Positions 1 to 5,156 of a stretch of DNA of 9,386 bases are shown here, in pieces; the first letter of the stretch is position 1; the number at the start of each line of letters is the position of its first letter. The notes beneath the pieces are model-generated. The model had not been told where the DNA came from. It saw only the letters and a list, made by a program, of their open reading frames with translations, and did not search any database. This stretch comes from Chloroflexota bacterium. GTDB taxonomy: Bacteria; Chloroflexota; Dehalococcoidia; JACQTR01. The stretch lies in NCBI GenBank assembly GCA_016210705.1, contig JACQTR010000151.1, positions 1 to 9,386 of the forward strand, read 5' to 3'. The position numbers and the translations under genes were made by a program.

Positions 1-122
1 GGCTGTTACAGGGGAATGTTGGGTTTCCGATGTCGATAGGTGTATCGGCGGCCAAGGTTTATACAACTAACTCTTTTTTCCATACAAACATTCACACAAT
101 GTTCACGAGACTGGCTTACTAA

Positions 123-153
123 TTCACAACGCATACATGGATAAAAATATATA
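123..153 (+). promoter_or_regulatory. Candidate promoter upstream of the hsp20 gene
   Basis: In the AT-rich leader a TTCACA (123-128) is followed after 19 bases by TATATA (148-153). This is a plausible but loosely spaced sigma-70-like pair, 80 bases before the first gene of the cluster. Other A/T hexamers nearby would also fit, so the assignment is weak. No CIRCE element (TTAGCACTC-N9-GAGTGCTAA) is visible, so HrcA control is not supported. Confidence 0.25.
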
Positions 154-180
154 GTAGTAGGGAGACGTTTCTGTTCTTTT

Positions 181-193
181 CAACACAATGTTG
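181..193. promoter_or_regulatory. Short inverted repeat in the hsp20 leader
   Basis: CAACA-CAA-TGTTG is a perfect 5-bp inverted repeat 39 bases before the hsp20 start codon, downstream of the candidate promoter. A related half, CACAATGTTC, lies near 103-112. It could be an operator or part of a 5'UTR structure. A 5-bp palindrome can easily arise by chance, so this is only a candidate. Confidence 0.2.
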
Positions 194-232
194 AGCCCTT
201 CTCTGTACCTAAACATTTAGTGGAGGTTTGTC

Positions 233-673
233 ATGTCGAAAATGTGTGAGCTAGATGTAACGCTAGCAAAGAGTAGGCTGAGAATTTTGGAGGGGGGCTG
301 TGAGGTGGGGCGTCGTACTAACCTACGTTACCATGATATTGAACCTCGGCGATCTCTTTGGCGGCGTCGGCTTTGGATATGGCGGTCTGAGGAGTGGTTT
401 CCTAATGTCGATGTATCGGAGCGGAAGGGTAAGGTTGTGGTGTGGGCGTATGTGCCGGGAACTAAACGAGATGATATTGACATATTTGTGCAGGGCGGCA
501 CCTTAGTGATTCAGGGTCGACGAGACGGCGCAGAGAAGAGAGATAATGAGCTTTATTACCGCTGTGAGCGTGCGTTGCCCGGTGGCATTAGCGCCGAGGC
601 CATGGAGGTCAAACATCAAAATGGCGTGTTAGAAATAACCATACCCTTTGATAGCAGCCCGGAGGCCGCCTAA
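233..673 (+). CDS. Small heat-shock protein, Hsp20/alpha-crystallin family
   Basis: ATP-independent holdase chaperone that binds unfolding cytosolic proteins during stress and passes them to ATP-driven chaperones (family knowledge). The alpha-crystallin domain covers about residues 55-140: it begins FPNVDVSERKGKVVVWAYVPG, has the DDIDIFVQGGTLVIQGRR strand pair, and ends with the family signature NGVLEITIP. The N-terminal arm of about 50 residues is unusually rich in Arg and Trp (RRSLWRRRLWIWR). The C-terminal tail after ITIP is only nine residues (FDSSPEAA end) and lacks the usual separate I-x-I/V anchor used for oligomer assembly, so oligomerisation may differ. The length of 146 residues is normal. 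The ATG is preceded by GGAGG at 222-226 with good spacing. It is the first gene of a + strand cluster and is followed 15 bases later by a small unknown gene. The family call is firm; the client range is unknown. Confidence 0.93.
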   Translation: MSKMCELDVTLAKSRLRILEGGCEVGRRTNLRYHDIEPRRSLWRRRLWIWRSEEWFPNVDVSERKGKVVVWAYVPGTKRDDIDIFVQGGTLVIQGRRDGAEKRDNELYYRCERALPGGISAEAMEVKHQNGVLEITIPFDSSPEAA

Positions 674-688
674 ACCGAGGAGGACTAG

Positions 689-874
689 ATGCTAAACCGT
701 AAGCAGTACCGTAAACTTAAGAGTGTGATCGGTGCTTTGGCCCAGCGTTTTCTCTCACGCCATAAGAGATGTAGCGAGGAAAGACGCAAATACTGGGACA
801 TTGGAGATCAAATGCCTAGGTTCTTAAAGGTCGTATACATCAAGGAGCCACATTCTGTCTCATCAAGCCGCTGA
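689..874 (+). CDS. Small basic protein of unknown function
   Basis: I do not recognise this 61-residue protein. It is strongly basic in its first half (KQYRKLK, RHKRC, EERRK), has no membrane segment or signal peptide, and contains a single Cys (C28). The first 25 residues could form an amphipathic helix. Support for it being real comes from context: a strong Shine-Dalgarno (GAGGAGG, 677-683) sits just before its ATG, it starts 15 bases after the hsp20 stop and ends 17 bases before the next start, and the reading frame fills the gap exactly. Being wedged between a chaperone and a glycosyltransferase suggests co-transcription and a possible stress-related role, perhaps binding nucleic acid or another acidic partner given its charge. 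That role is inference only. Confidence 0.6.
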   Translation: MLNRKQYRKLKSVIGALAQRFLSRHKRCSEERRKYWDIGDQMPRFLKVVYIKEPHSVSSSR

Positions 875-891
875 ATTTGGAGGAGTAAACT

Positions 892-2289
892 ATGAGTAAC
901 GTTACTTTCGTCATACTGAGTTTCGAGGGGCCGGATGCTTATTCCCATGCTGGAGGGTTAGGTACCCGAGTTGGTGATCTGTCCCGTACCCTGGCTCAGA
1001 TGGGCTTTGAAACCCATCTTTTCTTTATAGGCGATCCTTCCCTGCCGGGTCGCGAATGGAGGGAGGAGGGCAGGCTCCAGCTTCATCGGTGGTGTCAGTG
1101 GATCAGCCGTTATCATCCTGACGGCGTCTATGATGGAGAGGAGGGCAAGCGGCTTGATTGGGAACATTCCCTTCCCCCCTGGCTAGAGTCAGAAATATTA
1201 GCCCCTAAAGTAGCTGCCGGCGACACGGTAATAGTAATAGGTGAGGAGTGGCACACGGCATCCTCTATAATCGCTATCCACGAGTTGGTTGCTCGGCGTG
1301 GCTGGGGGAAGCACGTTCATCTTTTGTGGAACGCCAACAGCACGTTCTCTTTCCATCGTGTGGATTGGGGACCACTGAGATATGCGGCCACCATTACCAC
1401 TGTTAGCCGCTATATGAAGCATGTAATGTGGGGTTATGGGGTGGATGCGCGGGTCATCCCCAATGGCATCCCCGAGAGTTGGCTGCGACCCTTGGATCGT
1501 AAAAGCGTTGTACTCCTGTCTCGACTTTTCCATGACCGCTTAACTCTAGCGAAAGTGGCTCGCTTTGATCCAGACAAGCGATGGTTCATGGCGGTAGATG
1601 CAGTGGCGGAGATGAAGCGACTTAAGTTGCGACCTTTGTTTTTCGCTCGGGGGGGTATGGAAGGCCATGGGTACGAGGTCTTGGGCAATGCGCACCAGAA
1701 GGGTCTTCAGGTGGCCCATGTTCAGTGGAATGGTCCTGAGGTAGAGACCCTCGTGGAAGCTATTCGACCGGTGTTGAACGCCGACATGCTCAACCTTCAG
1801 GGTTACTTATCTGAGCCCCAACGTCGAGTGCTGTTCCATGCCGTCGATGCCGTGCTGGCCAATAGCGGTGTGGAACCCTTTGGATTGGTGGGGCTGGAGA
1901 CCATGAGCGTTGGCGGTGTAGCCTTAGTTGGTTGCACCGGAGAGGATTACATGACGCCGGGTCATGACGCTATATCCCTTCAGACCAGTAATCCATCTGA
2001 AATTGTTTACAATGTGGTTAAGCTATGCTGCCCCACTGGCGCGACTAATCGGCTGCGAAGGGCTGCCCGGCGTACGGCAGCACGCTATACATGGCGATCG
2101 GTGATCCAGGGGATACTTATGCCGTTTTTAGAGCAGTTGGGTGTCCCTCAAACGCCTCGTTCTAACGCTTCCCTATTTGATGTGCCTAAACAGCCAGTTA
2201 TATCAATACCTGCCAAAGCCGCGAGCTTGGGTCGTATTCCCCTTTGGCAGGGGCTACGTGATGTCCCGGCGCCAGCCGGTGTGGCATAA
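892..2289 (+). CDS. GT-B glycosyltransferase (glycogen synthase-like / GT4-type)
   Basis: Predicted retaining glycosyltransferase using a nucleotide-sugar donor in the cytosol. The N-terminal half shows a glycogen/starch-synthase-like loop, AGGLGTRVGDLSRTLAQMG (about residues 21-39), and the GEEWHTA stretch near residue 117 sits where such enzymes contact sugar. The second Rossmann half starts near ARFDPDKRW (223-231), where R224 and K229 are candidates for donor-phosphate contacts. It ends with the classic E-x7-E motif: E328 and E336 in VEPFGLVGLETMSVGG. The length of 465 residues fits the family. The last 50 residues (proline-rich, after about 415) lie beyond the usual fold. No transmembrane segment is seen. 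The ATG has a strong GGAGGAG Shine-Dalgarno. Its position behind hsp20 suggests synthesis of a storage or protective glycan (glycogen, trehalose or sucrose type) under stress; acceptor and donor cannot be told from sequence alone. Confidence 0.85.
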   Translation: MSNVTFVILSFEGPDAYSHAGGLGTRVGDLSRTLAQMGFETHLFFIGDPSLPGREWREEGRLQLHRWCQWISRYHPDGVYDGEEGKRLDWEHSLPPWLESEILAPKVAAGDTVIVIGEEWHTASSIIAIHELVARRGWGKHVHLLWNANSTFSFHRVDWGPLRYAATITTVSRYMKHVMWGYGVDARVIPNGIPESWLRPLDRKSVVLLSRLFHDRLTLAKVARFDPDKRWFMAVDAVAEMKRLKLRPLFFARGGMEGHGYEVLGNAHQKGLQVAHVQWNGPEVETLVEAIRPVLNADMLNLQGYLSEPQRRVLFHAVDAVLANSGVEPFGLVGLETMSVGGVALVGCTGEDYMTPGHDAISLQTSNPSEIVYNVVKLCCPTGATNRLRRAARRTAARYTWRSVIQGILMPFLEQLGVPQTPRSNASLFDVPKQPVISIPAKAASLGRIPLWQGLRDVPAPAGVA

Positions 2290-2324
2290 AGGAAGGGTTT
2301 GCACATAATCAAAGGAGGCAGACA

Positions 2325-2744
2325 ATGGAACTCAGAAAAATCATGGTGAAGAACGTCATCACTGTCAACGGGGAGGAGACAGTGGCCAACGCTGCCCAGC
2401 GGATGCGAGAGGCTAACGTTGGCTGCCTGGTGGTGACCAACGCAGGATCGGTGAAGGGTATAGTTACCGACCGGGATTTGACCATAAATTGCATTGGACA
2501 AGGGCATGAGTCGCGCCAATGCCACATAGCGTTACACATGCACACCCCTGTGGTAACGGCAAATCCCGACATGGATGTGATGGATGCGATACATCTGATG
2601 TTCGAGAGGAAGTTCAGGCGCTTGCCTGTCGCCGAAGGGGATCAGCTCGTTGGCCTGGTATCATTTTCGGACATCGCCCAAACCATAGAACGGCCCATGA
2701 GTGAACTATTAATGGGGATAGGTGGTGCCCGGCGTATGCCTTGA
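2325..2744 (+). CDS. Tandem CBS-domain protein
   Basis: A stand-alone Bateman module of 139 residues. The first CBS motif spans about residues 1-60 (MVKNVITVNGEETVANAAQ to GIVTDRDL), the second about 72-130 (MHTPVVTANPDMDVMDAIHLM to GLVSFSDIA). Such pairs bind adenine nucleotides or SAM between the domains and act as energy or redox sensors, often regulating a partner enzyme (family knowledge). The partner is not evident; the neighbouring glycosyltransferase is a possible target by context only. The ATG lies 5 bases after AAAGGAGG (2311-2318), and the gene starts 35 bases after the glycosyltransferase stop. A decayed copy of its second half lies 1.3 kb downstream (3852-4059). A 10-bp palindrome CTTAATTAAG follows the stop at 2747-2756. 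The family call is firm. Confidence 0.9.
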   Translation: MELRKIMVKNVITVNGEETVANAAQRMREANVGCLVVTNAGSVKGIVTDRDLTINCIGQGHESRQCHIALHMHTPVVTANPDMDVMDAIHLMFERKFRRLPVAEGDQLVGLVSFSDIAQTIERPMSELLMGIGGARRMP

Positions 2745-2932
2745 TTCTTAATTAAGGACGCCGCCATTAAAGGGTGAGGTTACGGCGCTGCCGTGGTGCA
2801 CGACGCCTGGTTCGTCAAGGACGAGCGTTGTCTCGATCGACTGGGCAGGCGCGGCGCCAGGGAATACGCCAATACATAGGGAAATGCCCGAAACAGTCAT
2901 AACAAAAAAGAATATGAGGAAAGGAGCAAACC

Positions 2933-3496
2933 ATGTCAACAAAAACAACCATCCTAAATGGTGTCAATATTGACCAATTGGTTAACACGGTTGGCGCCAT
3001 CAAAACTAATCCTGAGCTAGCCAAGTTTAGGTTCCGGGCTAGCACTTCGTGGGAGGACGGGGCGCGATCGCTGACCAAGATCCAGAGTTTCTATGGGGCT
3101 GGCCAGGAGGACACCTCCCGGCTCAAGCCCTTTGAAGTGGCTAGTGATGAGCCACCGGTGTTGCTGGGTAACAATACGGCTCCTAACGCTGTGGAGCTAG
3201 TGTTAGCGGCGCTAGCCTCCTGTCTCAGCGTCGGGTTCATCTATAGCGCTACTGCCCAGGGCATTAAGGTGGAAGGGTTGGAGTTCGAAATGGAAGGGGA
3301 CATCGACCTTCACGGCTTCCTGGGCCTGTCCGATAAGGTCCGCCCCGGTTACCAGGCCATCCGGCTATTCTATCGGGTCAAGAGCGATGCGCCGCGTGAT
3401 AAGCTAGAAGAGTTGTGCGAGTACGCTCAAAAGACGTCCCCAGTCCTAGACATCATACGTAACCCGGTGCCAGTTTCTGTGGAACTAAAGGACTGA
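2933..3496 (+). CDS. OsmC family protein (peroxide/thiol-stress)
   Basis: OsmC/Ohr-type proteins reduce organic hydroperoxides or related electrophiles through two conserved cysteines in a homodimer (family knowledge). Both are present: C97 in the helix ALASCLSVGF and C162 in LEELCEYAQKTSPVLDIIRNPVPV, matching the family arrangement including the SPV segment. The LLGNNTAPNAVELVLAALASC stretch (78-97) is the typical run into the first Cys. The 187-residue length is longer than classic Ohr (about 140) because of an extra N-terminal region of about 35 residues, as seen in the broader OsmC family. The ATG is preceded by AGGAAAGGAG (2917-2926). The gap of 188 bases after the CBS gene may hold its own promoter. 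It fits the stress theme of the cluster. OsmC versus Ohr subfamily is not resolved here. Confidence 0.9.
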   Translation: MSTKTTILNGVNIDQLVNTVGAIKTNPELAKFRFRASTSWEDGARSLTKIQSFYGAGQEDTSRLKPFEVASDEPPVLLGNNTAPNAVELVLAALASCLSVGFIYSATAQGIKVEGLEFEMEGDIDLHGFLGLSDKVRPGYQAIRLFYRVKSDAPRDKLEELCEYAQKTSPVLDIIRNPVPVSVELKD

Positions 3497-3560
3497 GTTC
3501 ACGGTGTTTGCCCTGTGCCGGGGCCGGGACGGGGATCGAATCAAAAATAGGAGGTTTGTC

Positions 3561-3827
3561 ATGGAGCGGTATCTGATTGAACTGCCCCACACCAATGAGG
3601 AGTGCCTGCGGGCCCTAGACGAAACCAGGGCATCGAGCCGCGAGCTGCTGCCCCTCATCGACTGGGGTTGCATGGCCGGCAACCACAACGGCTGGCTCAC
3701 CGTAGAGGCAAGGAGCGAATCTGAGGCACGAAGCAAGGTCGCCTCTGCCTTTCTGCGGGGCAAGGCTATCGTCACCAAGGTGGATAAGATCACCGAAGAG
3801 CAGATCGAGTCGTACCACAAGAAGTGA
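3561..3827 (+). CDS. Conserved-looking small protein, possible ferredoxin-like fold
   Basis: An 88-residue soluble protein, MERYLIELPHTNEECLRALDE to the lysine-rich end. I recall similar short proteins with the WGCMAGNHNGW segment (residues 35-45 here) as conserved hypotheticals in environmental bacteria, but I cannot name a function. The strand-helix-strand-strand-helix-strand pattern that can be guessed (YLIEL / EECLRALDE / WGCMAG / GWLTVEA / SEARSKVASAFL / KAIVTKVDKI) resembles small dimeric ferredoxin-like proteins such as DUF4242 or GYD proteins. C15, C37, H10 and H42 are potential metal or active-site residues. I chose the ATG at 3561 because AGGAGG lies 6 bases upstream. A longer in-frame start, GTG at 3504, would add 19 residues but has a poor leader. 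It follows the osmC-like gene by 64 bases. Confidence 0.7.
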   Translation: MERYLIELPHTNEECLRALDETRASSRELLPLIDWGCMAGNHNGWLTVEARSESEARSKVASAFLRGKAIVTKVDKITEEQIESYHKK

Positions 3828-3851
3828 TAGGCATTCCCAGGATCGCATTGC

Positions 3852-4059
3852 CGCCCTGTCAGTGCTGTTGAAGTTGCAAATCCTGACATGAATGTGTTGG
3901 ATACTGCAAACTTGATGTTCGAGGAGGTTCAGGCGTCTGCCTGTCCCCGAAGGGGATCAGCTCGTTGGCCTGGTATCATTTTCGGACATCGCCCAAACCA
4001 GGGAACGGCCTATGCGTGAACTGCTAATGGGGATAGGTGGTGCCCGGTGTATGCCTTAA
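3852..4059 (+). pseudogene. Truncated, frameshifted copy of the CBS-domain gene (C-terminal half)
   Basis: This stretch repeats the second CBS domain and the 3' flank of the gene at 2325-2744. From GCAAATCC (about 3876) to TAAGGAC (about 4067) it aligns with 2559-2759. A 54-base run is identical (3947-4000 versus 2632-2685, ending AACCA). A 2-base loss near 3918 (TTCGAGGAGG against TTCGAGAGGAAG) breaks the frame before the conserved LPV segment, and a 7-base loss between CTT repeats removes the original TGA. Upstream, a weakly matching reading (RPVSAVEVANPDMNVLD) extends to about 3852; the first CBS domain and a start are absent. It is therefore a broken partial duplicate, about 25 bases after the 88-residue protein's stop. 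Confidence 0.85.
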
Positions 4060-4203
4060 TTAAGGACCCGCTGCAGGGTGACTTCTGTTTTAGATCAGCG
4101 TGATCCGCATTCGATAATGAGAGCATCAGGCGCGCTCGTAAGTCTGAGTTTGCCTGTTCCAAGATCACCTAAAGTGTGAAATAGGATCGAATGGCGGGCT
4201 GAT

Positions 4204-4218
4204 CGCCTATGACAGGCG
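4204..4218. promoter_or_regulatory. Inverted repeat upstream of the GYD-protein gene
   Basis: CGCCT-ATGAC-AGGCG is a perfect 5-bp inverted repeat ending 35 bases before the ATG at 4254, followed by an A-run (CAAAAATATGG). It may be an operator or 5'UTR hairpin. A second short palindrome, GATCA-GCG-TGATC, lies at 4093-4105. Both are short enough to be chance. Confidence 0.2.
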
Positions 4219-4253
4219 CAAAAATATGGAATTGATAGAATAGGAGGTTCGCG

Positions 4254-4559
4254 ATGGCTGCCTATGTGATGCTTACCAAGCTCTCGCCGGAAGCCCTCGC
4301 CCGTCCGAACTCCGTGGAGAAGTTGGAAAGGCAGGTGGAGGACCGCATCGAGAAGGAATGCCCCGAGGTAAAGTGGCTGGCTAACTATGCGGTTTTGGGC
4401 CCTTTCGACTATCTGGATGTCTTCGAGGCGCCGGATACTGATACCGCTACCAAGGTGTCGCTAATAGTGCGCTCCTTTGGCCATGCTACTGCCGAGACGT
4501 GGTTGGCGGAACCATGGAAAAAATTTTTGGAAGTCGCCTCTGAAATAAGAGCCAGGTAA
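4254..4559 (+). CDS. GYD-domain small protein
   Basis: A 101-residue cytosolic protein matching the GYD family by pattern: N-terminal strand AAYVMLTKLSPEAL (2-15), a helix with paired charges (VEKLERQVEDRIEKE), then NYAVLGPFDYLDVFEAPD (44-61). The latter corresponds to the family's signature strand-turn-strand, with GPFD in place of the more usual G-x-YD. It continues with the helix DTATKVSLIVRSFGHATAETW and a C-terminal FLEVASEI. GYD proteins have an alpha/beta-barrel dimer fold and no general assigned reaction. The ATG follows AGGAGG at 4242-4247. It is isolated, with 190 bases of non-coding DNA before it and about 600 after. Its overall layout resembles the 88-residue protein at 3561, so both may be small ligand-binding or stress-linked proteins. 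Function is unknown. Confidence 0.8.
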   Translation: MAAYVMLTKLSPEALARPNSVEKLERQVEDRIEKECPEVKWLANYAVLGPFDYLDVFEAPDTDTATKVSLIVRSFGHATAETWLAEPWKKFLEVASEIRAR

Positions 4560-4824
4560 TAGCGGCTCTCTATTCACGGCACGGTAGCATCCTGAAAGCG
4601 CCGGGGTAAGCCTTTTTGACTGTTAGGGCCGCTTCGGCGCTTATACTTTCCCTCGATCTCTTATCAAGCCGTACCTCTTTTAGAAAGGTTTGTCACGGGT
4701 TCGAATCCTATCCTGCTCCACAAACGGCCAATATAGCCATGAGACTTCGTCGATTTCCGTCAGATAACTACGCCAGGTTGTTCAGATCATGAGGGGTTCT
4801 TGTCCTATTTAAAGAGCTTGGTTA
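4560..4824. other. Non-coding stretch after the GYD gene, possible weak terminator
   Basis: I see no gene here. AGCGCCG (4597-4603) and CGGCGCT (4635-4641) form a 7-bp inverted repeat with a long loop. A tighter alternative hairpin, GCCG-CTT-CGGC, sits at 4628-4638. The following sequence (TTATACTTTCCCTC) is only modestly T-rich, so any terminator would be weak. A T-run (CCTTTTTG) lies inside the loop instead. The tRNA-like remnant is listed separately. Confidence 0.3.
4695..4720 (+). tRNA. tRNA 3'-end-like remnant (T-arm plus acceptor tail), not a complete tRNA
   Basis: GGGTTCGAATCC carries the invariant T-loop pattern TTCGAAT flanked by G-rich and C-rich arms, followed after a suitable distance by CTGCTCCA, as at a tRNA 3' end. 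The T-stem (ACGGG with CCTAT) is imperfect, having one mismatch and one G-T pair. No matching acceptor 5' strand (GAGCAGG), D-arm or anticodon arm is found in the preceding 130 bases. It is best read as a fossil tRNA 3' end, the type of sequence left at integration (att) sites, or a chance match. Amino-acid identity cannot be given. Confidence 0.35.
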
Positions 4825-4962
4825 TGCACAAATATCAAGATTGCCACGGGCTTCGGCCTGAGCGGCTCGATTGAAGTCGCCGAAATCTCAGTCGAACGGC
4901 TTCGCCCTCGCAATGACGTTGTGGAAGCTTGTCTTTGTCATTGCGAGCACAGCGAAGCAATC
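4825..4962 (+). repeat. MITE-like dispersed repeat, left copy
   Basis: This block matches the reverse complement of 8251-8390 at roughly 94% identity by eye, including a 72-base perfectly identical core (4849-4920 versus 8294-8365). The core element ends in short terminal inverted repeats: AAGATTGC at 4837-4844 and GCAATCTT at 4957-4964. Inside is a perfect 11-bp inverted repeat, CTCGCAATGAC (4907-4917) with GTCATTGCGAG (4937-4947). No transposase is encoded. I recall GTCATTGCGAG-containing palindromic repeats as abundant in several bacterial genomes, including Chloroflexota. No clear target-site duplication is visible. Translation of the repeat produces the spurious VIASTAKQS-type peptide, so no gene is called here. 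Confidence 0.85.
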
Positions 4963-4964
4963 TT

Positions 4965-5156
4965 ACGGACTTTTTGTGGCGAAGCAAAGAGCGTGGACAT
5001 ATAGCAAAAGCTGGGCAAAGGTGTTAGTTTTGTGCGTGGTGCCATGTATACGTAGTGAAATTAGAGCAAACAACGTATTGCCAAAGATTGCAAGTAGTCT
5101 GTTAAAATAAATGGTTCATGGTGGTAGAATAGCAGGCGGAATATCCTCTGAGACTT
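4965..5156. other. Leader region of the hybrid kinase gene
   Basis: AT-richer non-coding sequence between the left repeat and the kinase start. A possible promoter is TTGCCA (5078-5083) with TAAAAT (5103-5108) at a long 19-base spacing. TAGAAT at 5125-5130 is another -10-like hexamer. No good Shine-Dalgarno is seen directly before 5157; the closest is AGGCGG around 5134-5139, too far away. I see nothing else in this stretch. Confidence 0.3.

Noticed and set aside
3..122. Frame open from the left edge, possible end of an upstream gene
   Set aside because: About 39 codons with no recognisable motif. Another frame is also open to position 70, so neither can be supported.
1..232. CIRCE/HrcA-type heat-shock operator before hsp20
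   Set aside because: The TTAGCACTC-N9-GAGTGCTAA pattern is absent; only a short 5-bp palindrome is present.
2793..2879. Possible 28-residue frame (HDAWFVKDERCLDRLG) in the gap before the osmC-like gene
   Set aside because: GTG start without a ribosome-binding site and too short. The codon-like look alone is not enough; it could be a gene remnant but I cannot identify a parent.
2748..2948. Minus-strand 66-residue frame with a hydrophobic, signal-peptide-like start
   Set aside because: It lies over the osmC-like gene's start and Shine-Dalgarno on the opposite strand. The hydrophobic stretch comes from the complement of A-rich leader sequence, and there is no Shine-Dalgarno or family match.
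3504..3560. GTG start extending the 88-residue protein by 19 residues
   Set aside because: The extension is unlike the compact protein and lacks a close ribosome-binding site, while the ATG at 3561 has an ideal AGGAGG.
4871..5110. 79-residue frame on the + strand
   Set aside because: Its first part is a translation of the MITE-like repeat (VIASTAKQS-type peptide, a known source of spurious proteins). It has no ribosome-binding site and no recognisable domain.
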